NCBI GenBank assembly: GCA_031284475.1
Contig: JAISZV010000268.1
Coordinates: forward strand, 1-5,023
Direction of reading: 5' to 3'
From: Proteiniphilum sp.
GTDB lineage: Bacteria > Bacteroidota > Bacteroidia > Bacteroidales > Dysgonomonadaceae
Length of the DNA stretch: 5,023 nucleotides
Shown here in pieces: positions 1-5,023 of the stretch. The first letter of the stretch is position 1. Each line of letters starts with the position of its first letter. The translations under genes and the position numbers were made by a program. Under the pieces are notes generated by a model. It did not search any database. It saw nothing but the letters and a program-made list of their open reading frames with translations, and was not told the origin of the DNA.

Positions 1-1
1 A

Positions 2-283
2 GCAGGACTTCCTTCGGAAGAAGACTGGCCGGAAGTAAAAACGAAAAAGGATCTATTTCAACAACTAAATGAAATTAAAAACAATCAAATTGAACTTTCA
101 CACAACAAAAATCATATAATAGGGCTTGCGACGCCTATTTTTAAAAATAAAAAAGTTGAAGCGAGTTTAGGGATTTATCTCCCGGATATACGATTTGGGA
201 GAAATGAAAGGAATAAAATTATCAATGCGCTTAAAATAGCCACAAAACAAATTAATAGAAATCTAATTCGTAATAATCCATAA
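2..283 (+). CDS. IclR-family-like transcriptional regulator, C-terminal part (5' end outside window)
   Basis: An open frame enters from the left edge and gives 93 residues ending at TAA 281-283. The visible part resembles the second half of the IclR effector-binding domain: an LPSEEDWPE stretch (residues 3-11), a helix LFQQLNEIKNNQIELS (18-33), a GLATPIF strand (41-47; IclR proteins usually have an APVF-like motif here), a SLGIYLPDIRF segment (55-65), and a closing helix ending in INRNL (about 69-88). In this family the domain binds a small-molecule ligand and controls an N-terminal helix-turn-helix, which is off the window, so the effector and target genes cannot be inferred. The gene is about 31% GC and rich in Lys, Asn and Ile, against roughly 55% GC in the adjacent part of aguB. 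It converges on aguB with a 5-bp gap, so it is not in the same operon. The assignment comes from motif resemblance only; another GAF-like sensor domain is the main alternative. Confidence 0.68.
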   Translation, partial: AGLPSEEDWPEVKTKKDLFQQLNEIKNNQIELSHNKNHIIGLATPIFKNKKVEASLGIYLPDIRFGRNERNKIINALKIATKQINRNLIRNNP

Positions 284-288
284 AATCT

Positions 289-1164
289 TCAATCTATCCA
301 GCGTCCGGTCAGTTGTCCGTACTCATCGATACGGCGATCCCGGAAGAAAGGCCACCAGCGGCGTACATTCTCGGTACGCGCTTTGTCGATCTCAACAATA
401 TGGGCAACTTCCTCGCTGTCAGCGGCGCGATATAAAAATTCTCCCTGCGGGCCACAGGCGAAACTATTCCCCCAGAAATGAATCCCATTGGCGAGGCCCG
501 ACGGGTCAGGCTCAAAACCGGTACGATTGACGGCAATAACGGGTAAACCATTGGCCACGGCATGACCTCTTTGTACGGTTACCCAGGCTTCGAGTTGCCG
601 CTGTTTTTCTTCTTCGGGATCGGTAGATTCCCAACCGATGGCGGTAGGATAGATCATCAGTTCCGCCCCCGCGAGCGCCATCAGGCGTGCCGCTTCGGGA
701 TACCACTGATCCCAGCAGACCAGTACGCCCAACTTGCCGACCGATGTTTCAATGGGGGAAAATCCCAAATCACCGGGGGTAAAATAAAATTTCTCGTAAT
801 AGGCCGGATCATCCGGGATATGCATTTTCCGGTATTTACCGGCAATGGTTCCGTCTTTCTCAATCACTACCGCCGTATTATGATAAAGGCCGGCAGCGCG
901 TTTCTCGAACAGGGAAAGCACTATAACCACCCCCGATTCTTTTGCCAGCAAGCCGAATGAACCGGTGGACGGGCCGGGAATAGTTTCCGCCTGGTCAAAA
1001 ACAACGGTATCCTCTGTTTGACAGAAATAGAGACCGTTATGCAACTCTTGCAGCACGATTAACTCAGCCCCATCCTGAGCCAACTGTCTGATTTTTTGCT
1101 GTAAGCGCTTTACGTTTTCTGCCCTGTCGGACGTGTTGGCTTGCTGAATGATTCCTACTTTCAT
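289..1164 (-). CDS. aguB: N-carbamoylputrescine amidase
   Basis: A complete 291-residue carbon-nitrogen hydrolase (nitrilase superfamily). It hydrolyses N-carbamoylputrescine to putrescine, CO2 and ammonia in the cytoplasm, the second step of the agmatine route to polyamines. The nitrilase triad is visible: Glu40 in LIVLQELHNG, Lys113 in KYRKMHIPDDP, and the nucleophile Cys150 in VLVCWDQWYPE. A second conserved glutamate, Glu124, lies in YYEKFYFTPGD. The HIPDDPAYYEKFYF segment and the C-terminal block WWPFFRDRRIDEYGQL (270-285) are typical of the AguB branch rather than of other amidases, and the length matches that branch. The ATG start at 1164 places the usual beta-strand MKVGIIQQ at the N-terminus; no Shine-Dalgarno-like sequence precedes it. 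The gene follows aguA on the same strand after a 136-bp gap, so it may be read through from aguA or have its own promoter. It ends in TGA, 5 bp from the stop of the converging gene. Confidence 0.94.
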   Translation of the reverse strand: MKVGIIQQANTSDRAENVKRLQQKIRQLAQDGAELIVLQELHNGLYFCQTEDTVVFDQAETIPGPSTGSFGLLAKESGVVIVLSLFEKRAAGLYHNTAVVIEKDGTIAGKYRKMHIPDDPAYYEKFYFTPGDLGFSPIETSVGKLGVLVCWDQWYPEAARLMALAGAELMIYPTAIGWESTDPEEEKQRQLEAWVTVQRGHAVANGLPVIAVNRTGFEPDPSGLANGIHFWGNSFACGPQGEFLYRAADSEEVAHIVEIDKARTENVRRWWPFFRDRRIDEYGQLTGRWID

Positions 1165-1300
1165 ACAAAGATTGATTAGCAGATTTATCTATTTACTGAT
1201 TAGCAGATTAAATTCATTAAACGCCGAATTATTACTACTCGTCCCAACTTGCCGGGAGCATCACATCAACTTTATCACCTTACCTCTTTTCCACCGCCTA
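1165..1300 (-). other. aguA-aguB intergenic gap
   Basis: This 136-bp spacer separates the aguA stop from the aguB start. The aguB-proximal half is AT-rich and holds a 13-bp direct repeat; the aguA-proximal half is of mixed composition. No TAnnTTTG box, Rho-independent terminator, RNA gene or small ORF with recognisable features was found. The only stem seen is 4 bp (TCCC/GGGA) with no T-run after it. The spacer is long compared with the 3-bp and 18-bp gaps upstream, which leaves room for independent control of aguB, but nothing in it proves that. Confidence 0.5.
1173..1209. repeat. 13-bp direct repeat upstream of aguB
   Basis: TGATTAGCAGATT occurs exactly at 1173-1185 and again at 1197-1209, a period of 24 bp, just upstream of the aguB start codon. 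The flanking bases are AT-rich in both copies but do not extend the match far. It may be a small tandem duplication or a paired protein-binding site; the sequence alone does not distinguish these. Confidence 0.75.
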
Positions 1301-2323
1301 TCAGAGAAACCCGATGGGGAACTGCATGGCCGCACAGTGAAGCGAGCCGTGTTGACGGATAAGCGGCCTGCAATCCACACCGGCTATCTCTCGATCCGGA
1401 AAGGCTTTTTGCAATTGTTCTTTTGCAATCTGGTCCTTTTCCGTACCATAGAACGGAATCAACACGGGACCGTTGATAATCAAGAAATTGGCATACGTAG
1501 TAGGGAGCCGTTCTCCATCGTGATATACCGCATCAGCCATAGGCAGAGCGACCAAACGATAAGGCTTACCATCGTATGCAACAAACGATTTCAATTCCTT
1601 TTCCATTATTTTCAGTTCCTCATAATGCTCATCATGGGGATCGCCGCATTTCACATAGGCAATGGTATGCTCGTCGCAGAAGCGGGCAAGCGTATCAATA
1701 TGGCCGTCTGTATCATCGCCCGCCAGGTATCCGTGATGGAGCCATAAAACACGCTCGGCCCCCAGGTTCCGTTTCAGATAACTCCCGATCTCATCTTTCG
1801 TCATCGGTTGATTGCGGTTGGAAGCTAAGAGACATTGCGCTGTAGTAAGCGCCGTCCCTTTCCCGTCCGATTCTATCGAACCACCTTCCAATATGAAATT
1901 CAAATTGTTCCGGTAAACAACTTCAGGCTGAAAAACGGCCTTTTTGAAAAGTCTTCCGGTGATCAGGTTATCACGGCCGGCAGCAAATTTCAATCCCCAT
2001 CCGTTGAAACCGAAATCCGAAATAGTGGGTTTACTATCGACAAAGAGCGAAATCGCCCCGTGATCCCTCGCCCAAGTATCGTTACTCTCTATCTCCGCAC
2101 AGAGGAGGTTTTTCCGCTCATCCCGCGAAAAAAACCTCTCAACTTCACCGGCGTTCCGGCACACTACCAGCAACTTTTCCCTCTTGAGTATCTCTTTCGA
2201 GAGAGCCGCATAACAGGCGGTTACCTCCTCCAGATTCTCCGCCCAGTCGGTATCCCGGTACGGCCAGGCGATCTGGACAGCGCTCTGCGGATACCACTCG
2301 GCAGGAAAAATGACGCCCGACAT
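1301..2323 (-). CDS. aguA: Agmatine deiminase (agmatine iminohydrolase)
   Basis: A complete 340-residue member of the PAD_porph/agmatine deiminase family within the guanidino-group-modifying superfamily. It converts agmatine and water to N-carbamoylputrescine and ammonia, supplying the substrate of the downstream amidase. Family signatures run in order: FPAEWYPQSAVQIAWPYRDT (6-25), SNDTWARDHG (80-89, with Asp82 and Asp87), NFILEGGSIESDGKGT (142-157), DTDGHIDTLARF (204-215, with the active-site His208), and the C-terminal QHGSLHCAAMQFP, in which Cys330 is the expected catalytic nucleophile. Many homologues have GGGNIHC at this last site, so QHGSLHC is a mild variant that keeps the Cys. The ATG at 2323 puts the conserved FPAEW at residue 6, as expected. 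It starts 3 bp after the lpxA stop, and a GGAGGG motif lies 7 nt upstream. An arginine decarboxylase to make agmatine is not in the window. Confidence 0.95.
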   Translation of the reverse strand: MSGVIFPAEWYPQSAVQIAWPYRDTDWAENLEEVTACYAALSKEILKREKLLVVCRNAGEVERFFSRDERKNLLCAEIESNDTWARDHGAISLFVDSKPTISDFGFNGWGLKFAAGRDNLITGRLFKKAVFQPEVVYRNNLNFILEGGSIESDGKGTALTTAQCLLASNRNQPMTKDEIGSYLKRNLGAERVLWLHHGYLAGDDTDGHIDTLARFCDEHTIAYVKCGDPHDEHYEELKIMEKELKSFVAYDGKPYRLVALPMADAVYHDGERLPTTYANFLIINGPVLIPFYGTEKDQIAKEQLQKAFPDREIAGVDCRPLIRQHGSLHCAAMQFPIGFL

Positions 2324-2326
2324 GGT

Positions 2327-3115
2327 CTATCCCTCCATATTTCCCCGTACAATGCCGCGGCTCGACGAACGGATGAACTCCAATATACAGTTACGATCCT
2401 CCGTTTCAGGCAGTTCCTTTTCGATCCGCTCCATTGCTTGTGTAATATTATAACCGGACTGGTAGAGATAGCGGTATATTTCCTGGATAGAATTGATACG
2501 CTCGCTGGTAAAGCTCCTGCGCCGCAACCCCACTACGTTCAGTCCCATAAAGGTGATCGGTTCGCGCCCTACCATCACAAACGGCGGAATGTCTTTGGGT
2601 ATTTTAGAACCGCCCTGTATCATTACATGGACGCCAATCCTGGAGAATTGGTGCACTAAGCCTCCCCCACTGATAATCGCGTAATCATCGATTTCCACTT
2701 CACCTGCCAGTTGGGTGGAATTACCCAGAATCACATGATCTTTGAGAACGCAATCATGCGCTACATGGCTATACGCCATGATCAGGCAATTGTTTCCCAC
2801 TTTCGTAAATCCCTTCGAAGCAGTGCCCCTGTTTACAGTAGCGCATTCGCGTATAATAGTATTGTCCCCAATGATCGTTTCCGTATCTTCTCCCCGGAAC
2901 TTAAGGTCTTGCGGAATACCGGCTACTGTGGCGTGAGGGAAAATAGTGCAGTTTTTCCCGATACGCGCTCCGTACAGTACCGTCGCTTGTGTCATAACCC
3001 GGGTACCATCGCCTATTTCCGTATTGCTGTCGATATAAGCAAAAGGTTCTACAACTACATTATCCCCAAGTTTAGCCTCAGGATGCACATAAGCTAAAGA
3101 TGAAATACTATTCAT
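2327..3115 (-). CDS. lpxA: Acyl-ACP--UDP-N-acetylglucosamine O-acyltransferase
   Basis: A complete 262-residue left-handed beta-helix acyltransferase, equal in length to E. coli LpxA. It moves a 3-hydroxyacyl chain from acyl carrier protein to the 3-OH of UDP-GlcNAc, the first step of lipid A synthesis, in the cytoplasm. The N-terminal two thirds (about 7-185) consist of hexapeptide repeats such as AKLGDN, TEIGDG and ARIGKN. The LpxA-specific IPQDLKF (67-73) and YSHVAHDC (115-122) are present; His120 corresponds to the catalytic His125 of E. coli. Gly168 aligns with E. coli Gly173, the hydrocarbon-ruler position where glycine allows long acyl chains; this agrees with the long 3-hydroxy fatty acids known in Bacteroidota lipid A. 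The C-terminal helical part includes GLRRRSFTSERI (196-207) and ends near SSSRGIVRG. The gene lies 18 bp after lpxC/fabZ and 3 bp before aguA, consistent with one transcript. Confidence 0.97.
   Translation of the reverse strand: MNSISSLAYVHPEAKLGDNVVVEPFAYIDSNTEIGDGTRVMTQATVLYGARIGKNCTIFPHATVAGIPQDLKFRGEDTETIIGDNTIIRECATVNRGTASKGFTKVGNNCLIMAYSHVAHDCVLKDHVILGNSTQLAGEVEIDDYAIISGGGLVHQFSRIGVHVMIQGGSKIPKDIPPFVMVGREPITFMGLNVVGLRRRSFTSERINSIQEIYRYLYQSGYNITQAMERIEKELPETEDRNCILEFIRSSSRGIVRGNMEG
2331..2336 (-). promoter_or_regulatory. Shine-Dalgarno-like motif for aguA
   Basis: Read on the minus strand, GGAGGG ends 7 nt before the aguA ATG and lies within the last codons of lpxA. It is the best-placed purine-rich motif in the window and fits translation of aguA from the lpxA message. 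Bacteroidota depend little on Shine-Dalgarno pairing, so it may be a chance result of the Glu-Gly codons that end lpxA. Confidence 0.4.
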
Positions 3116-3121
3116 ATATCC

Positions 3122-3133
3122 GATAAATTTATC
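3122..3133. repeat. 12-bp perfect palindrome between lpxC/fabZ and lpxA
   Basis: GATAAATTTATC is its own reverse complement and directly abuts the lpxC/fabZ stop codon, filling two thirds of the 18-bp gap. It lacks a GC stem and a loop, so it is not a terminator. It could be an operator half-site pair or simply an AT-rich coincidence. Confidence 0.6.
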
Positions 3134-4516
3134 TTATTTATTTTTAATGATTTGTGCCGTAAAATCGGCTTCTGAGACAACTTTGTCCCCAAGGAATGCC
3201 AGTCCCCGCATGGTAGCAATCCCCCTACGTAATTCGCTGCTGAGTTCTACCCTGAAAATAACGGTGTCCCCCGGCACCACTTTATGGCGAAACTTCACAT
3301 TATCAATTTTGAGAAAATAGGTAGAATACCGCTCCGGTTCATCTAACCCGGCAAGGACAAACAATCCTCCTGTCTGAGCCATCGCTTCTATCTGCAATAC
3401 GCCCGGCATCACAGGTTCCTGGGGGAAATGCCCTACAAAAAAAGGTTCGTTGGATGTAACATTCTTCACACCTACAATGAACTTGTCCGTCATCTGTATA
3501 ATTTTGTCCACCATCAGGAAAGGGTAACGGTGAGGCAGTAATTCACGGATGCGGTTATTATCCATAACCGGCTCTTTGGTAGAATCATACACAGGAGGCT
3601 GCACTTCATTGAGTTTAATATCTTTCCTGATCAACCGCGCCAATTGATTGTTGATCTTATGCCCCGGGCGCGTAGCAATGAGCCGTCCCTTGATTGGTTT
3701 CCCGATAAGCGCCATATCGCCGATAATGTCGAGTAGTTTGTGGCGCGCCGGCTCATTGGGAAACATCAGTTTCCGATTATTCAGATAGCCCAACTCTTCG
3801 GCATCATGATGCGGTACATTCAACTCATCGGCTATATCGTCCAACTCTTTCTGCGATAATTTCTTCTCATAGATCACGATCGCATTATCCAGATTTCCTC
3901 CTTTGATAAGGCCTGCCTTACGTAGCTGCTGGATATCCCGTACAAAAACGAAAGTGCGCGAGGGAGCGATCTCCGTCTCATAATCGGTGACGGAATCCAT
4001 CGAAGCCGATTGATTGGGTATATAGTGCGATTCAAATTCTATAAAAGAGTTGATGCATAACGAATCGTCGGGCAAGAGCGTCAGTTTTGAACCGGCCTCA
4101 GGATCGGATACTTCGATCTTTTTGCGCACAACATAGAAGTCTTTGTCTTTTTCCTGTTCCCGGACGCCCGCTTTCCGGATCTCTTTTACATATTCGATTG
4201 CGCTTCCGTCGAGGATGGGAAATTCGGATGCATTGACCTCTATCAGGCAATTATCTATTTCCAGGGCAAACAGCGCGGAAAGCCCGTGTTCAATGGTGCT
4301 AACGGTTGCATTACCTTTGCCGATCACTGTCCCGCGCTGCGTATTCACTACATTTTCGGCCAACGCCTCAATCACCGGTTGGTTTTCCAGGTCAATTCTT
4401 TTTATCTTATATCCGTGGTCTACAGGTGCGGGATTGAAAGTAACAACAATATCCAATCCGGTGTGAAGACCTACGCCGCTTAATGTGAAGCTATTTTGTA
4501 GTGTTTTCTGTTTCAC
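3134..4516 (-). CDS. lpxC/fabZ: Fused UDP-3-O-acyl-N-acetylglucosamine deacetylase / 3-hydroxyacyl-ACP dehydratase
   Basis: A 460-residue bifunctional protein. Residues 1 to about 300 are LpxC, the zinc deacetylase that commits UDP-3-O-acyl-GlcNAc to lipid A. Visible sites are GVGLHTG (14-20), STIEHG with catalytic Glu76 and zinc ligand His77, SRTF (186-189, Thr188), ARHKLLDIIGD with zinc ligands His259 and Asp263, and His286 in RPGHKINN. After a short linker (about 300-320), residues 321-460 form FabZ, a hot-dog-fold dehydratase of beta-hydroxyacyl-ACP, with LLPHRYPFLMVDKI (326-339), catalytic His363 in GHFPQEPVMPG and Glu377 in QIEAMAQTGG. All expected active-site residues are present in both halves. 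The start is GTG at 4516: an in-frame TAA lies five codons upstream, and the N-terminus MKQKTLQNSF aligns with E. coli MIKQRTLKR. The fusion is typical of Bacteroidota. Relative to E. coli LpxC there is an insertion of about 24 residues before the zinc motif. Confidence 0.97.
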   Translation of the reverse strand: MKQKTLQNSFTLSGVGLHTGLDIVVTFNPAPVDHGYKIKRIDLENQPVIEALAENVVNTQRGTVIGKGNATVSTIEHGLSALFALEIDNCLIEVNASEFPILDGSAIEYVKEIRKAGVREQEKDKDFYVVRKKIEVSDPEAGSKLTLLPDDSLCINSFIEFESHYIPNQSASMDSVTDYETEIAPSRTFVFVRDIQQLRKAGLIKGGNLDNAIVIYEKKLSQKELDDIADELNVPHHDAEELGYLNNRKLMFPNEPARHKLLDIIGDMALIGKPIKGRLIATRPGHKINNQLARLIRKDIKLNEVQPPVYDSTKEPVMDNNRIRELLPHRYPFLMVDKIIQMTDKFIVGVKNVTSNEPFFVGHFPQEPVMPGVLQIEAMAQTGGLFVLAGLDEPERYSTYFLKIDNVKFRHKVVPGDTVIFRVELSSELRRGIATMRGLAFLGDKVVSEADFTAQIIKNK

Positions 4517-4539
4517 CTTATATTTAATTTATTTCTCAT
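4513..4539 (-). other. Possible 8-codon upstream ORF overlapping the lpxC/fabZ start
   Basis: Read on the minus strand, an ATG at 4539 opens eight codons (MRNKLNIR) that end in TGA at 4513-4515. That TGA shares two bases with the GTG start of lpxC/fabZ. AGGAG precedes the ATG by only 2 nt, which is closer than usual for a ribosome binding site. The overlap geometry would suit translational coupling, but an ORF this short in AT-rich DNA is easily produced by chance. Confidence 0.2.
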
Positions 4540-4555
4540 TTCTCCTATTTGTGTG

Positions 4556-4563
4556 CAAAGATA
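4556..4563 (-). promoter_or_regulatory. Candidate Bacteroidota -7 promoter box upstream of lpxC/fabZ
   Basis: The minus strand reads TATCTTTG here, an exact match to the Bacteroidota consensus TAnnTTTG recognised by the primary sigma factor of this phylum. It would place the transcript start about 33 nt upstream of the GTG codon. No TTTG is present at the expected -33 distance (around 4583-4586), so only half of the promoter is supported. If real, lpxC/fabZ-lpxA-aguA can be transcribed independently of lpxD. Confidence 0.5.
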
Positions 4564-4642
4564 ACATCAACTAAACAATTTTGCCTCATTACTTGCCAAT
4601 AAAATGTATATTTCTCGTTGCAAATGACCGTTGCACAGATCT

Positions 4643-4658
4643 TTTCAAATTTGTGAAA
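4643..4658. repeat. Short inverted repeat downstream of lpxD
   Basis: TTTCA at 4643-4647 pairs with TGAAA at 4654-4658, and the 8-bp palindrome CAAATTTG (4646-4653) lies inside it. The stem is AT-only apart from one pair and would be weak in RNA, so a regulator-binding site is more likely than a terminator; neither is proven. Confidence 0.3.
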
Positions 4659-4688
4659 TGTGTGGTATATTTTTAATGGAACAGCGCT

Positions 4689-5023
4689 TTAATCGTCGGC
4701 GACGGCAAGCCTTTTCTTCAGTTCTGATAGCTCTTTTTCCAATGCATTCAGTTGCCGGTACATATCAGGTAGCTTGGGTATGATGATGCTCGCTTTGAAA
4801 AAGCTTTTCACAGGCATAGCCGGAGAGCCTATGATCTCCGATCCCTCTTTGGTATTACTGATGATCCCGGACTGAGCTCCGATCTGGCTGTTCTTCCCAA
4901 TGGCGATATGCCCTCCAATACCTACCTGTCCGCCAAACACACAGTTTTCCCCGATCTTGGTAGAACCGGCGATCCCTACCTGGGCGGCCATAGCGGTATG
5001 TTCGCCAATTTCGCAATTGTGTG
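4689..5023 (-). CDS. lpxD: UDP-3-O-(3-hydroxyacyl)glucosamine N-acyltransferase, C-terminal part (5' end outside window)
   Basis: The frame is open to the right edge; 111 codons are complete in view, counting the TAA stop at 4689-4691, giving 110 residues. LpxD adds the second 3-hydroxyacyl chain, from acyl carrier protein to the amine made by LpxC. Hexapeptide repeats are clear (CEIGEH, TKIGEN, IAIGKN). The first visible residue, the His of [10 protein letters not shown], aligns with the catalytic His239 of E. coli LpxD, and the His in GGHIAIG corresponds to His276. [11 protein letters not shown] and SPAMPVKSF match the family, and the C-terminus [19 protein letters not shown] forms the expected helical, coiled-coil-like tail. 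The Met codon at 4989-4991 is internal, because homology continues upstream of it. The N-terminal uridine-binding domain lies outside the window. The gene lies upstream of lpxC/fabZ in the same direction, as usual in this phylum. Confidence 0.95.
   Translation of the reverse strand, partial: HNCEIGEHTAMAAQVGIAGSTKIGENCVFGGQVGIGGHIAIGKNSQIGAQSGIISNTKEGSEIIGSPAMPVKSFFKASIIIPKLPDMYRQLNALEKELSELKKRLAVADD

Larger units (their letters stand above)
4517..4688 (-). other. lpxD-lpxC/fabZ intergenic gap
   Basis: This 172-bp AT-rich spacer is the longest non-coding stretch in the window. It holds a TATCTTTG promoter box near its lpxC end and, near its lpxD end, a CGTTGCA direct repeat (4616-4622 and 4629-4635) and an inverted repeat TTTCA/TGAAA (4643-4647 and 4654-4658) centred on CAAATTTG. 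No GC-rich terminator hairpin, RNA gene or recognisable riboswitch was seen. Confidence 0.5.

Noticed and set aside
317..334. Inverted repeat CCGTA/TACGG as a terminator for the convergent genes
   Set aside because: It lies inside the conserved C-terminal coding sequence of aguB and has no T-run, so it does not look like a Rho-independent terminator.
562..960. 132-codon open frame on the plus strand inside aguB
   Set aside because: It is fully antisense to a complete nitrilase-family gene with all catalytic residues, and its translation is low in recognisable features.
1230..1260. Possible terminator hairpin after aguA
   Set aside because: Only a 4-bp TCCC/GGGA stem can be formed and no T-tract follows on the minus strand.
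1148..1747. 199-codon open frame on the plus strand
   Set aside because: It is antisense to aguA and to the aguA-aguB gap, and its protein has no recognisable motif. It is a by-product of the minus-strand coding pattern.
1835..2659. 274-codon open frame on the plus strand
   Set aside because: It lies antisense to both aguA and lpxA and crosses their junction. Its translation shows no recognisable domain, and both minus-strand genes are certain.
2711..3097. 128-codon open frame on the plus strand inside lpxA
   Set aside because: It is fully antisense to the hexapeptide-repeat region of lpxA. The repetitive codons of that region keep the opposite frame open.
4616..4635. CGTTGCA direct repeat in the lpxD-lpxC/fabZ gap
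   Set aside because: Seven bases repeated once with a 13-bp period is within what chance gives in a 172-bp stretch, and it does not coincide with a promoter.
4689..4991. A complete 100-residue protein starting at the ATG at 4991
   Set aside because: The frame stays open to the window edge, and upstream codons ([10 protein letters not shown]) continue the LpxD homology, including its catalytic His. It is the 3' part of lpxD, not a small gene.

Overview
The window looks like the chromosome of a member of the Bacteroidota, most likely Bacteroidales. The best evidence is a single gene that encodes LpxC fused to FabZ, lying between lpxD and lpxA; this arrangement is characteristic of the phylum. 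A TAnnTTTG-type promoter box (TATCTTTG) upstream of that gene and generally weak Shine-Dalgarno signals agree with this. Genus cannot be set from the sequence alone.

Layout. Almost all of the window (289-5023) is one block of five co-directional genes on the minus strand, in transcription order: lpxD (3' part only, entering from the right edge), a 172-bp gap with a candidate promoter, lpxC/fabZ (GTG start), lpxA (18-bp gap), aguA (3-bp gap) and aguB (136-bp gap). At the left edge, positions 2-283 on the plus strand hold the 3' end of an AT-rich gene. It resembles the C-terminal effector domain of IclR-family regulators and converges on aguB with only 5 bp between the two stop codons.

How the genes work together. 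LpxA, LpxC and LpxD carry out the first cytoplasmic steps of lipid A synthesis: acylation of UDP-GlcNAc, its deacetylation, and N-acylation. The FabZ half of the fusion dehydrates beta-hydroxyacyl-ACP, the same substrate pool from which LpxA and LpxD draw, so the fusion physically joins the branch point between phospholipid and lipid A synthesis. AguA and AguB together turn agmatine into putrescine through N-carbamoylputrescine. The tight lpxA-aguA junction suggests polyamine synthesis is co-transcribed with lipid A synthesis here.

I found no mobile element, RNA gene, CRISPR array or clearly new system. The points worth a second look are the lipid A/polyamine gene union, the small elements in the intergenic gaps (promoter box, mini-ORF overlapping the GTG start, 12-bp palindrome, 13-bp direct repeat), an insertion in LpxC relative to the E. 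coli enzyme, and the sharp base-composition change at the left edge.
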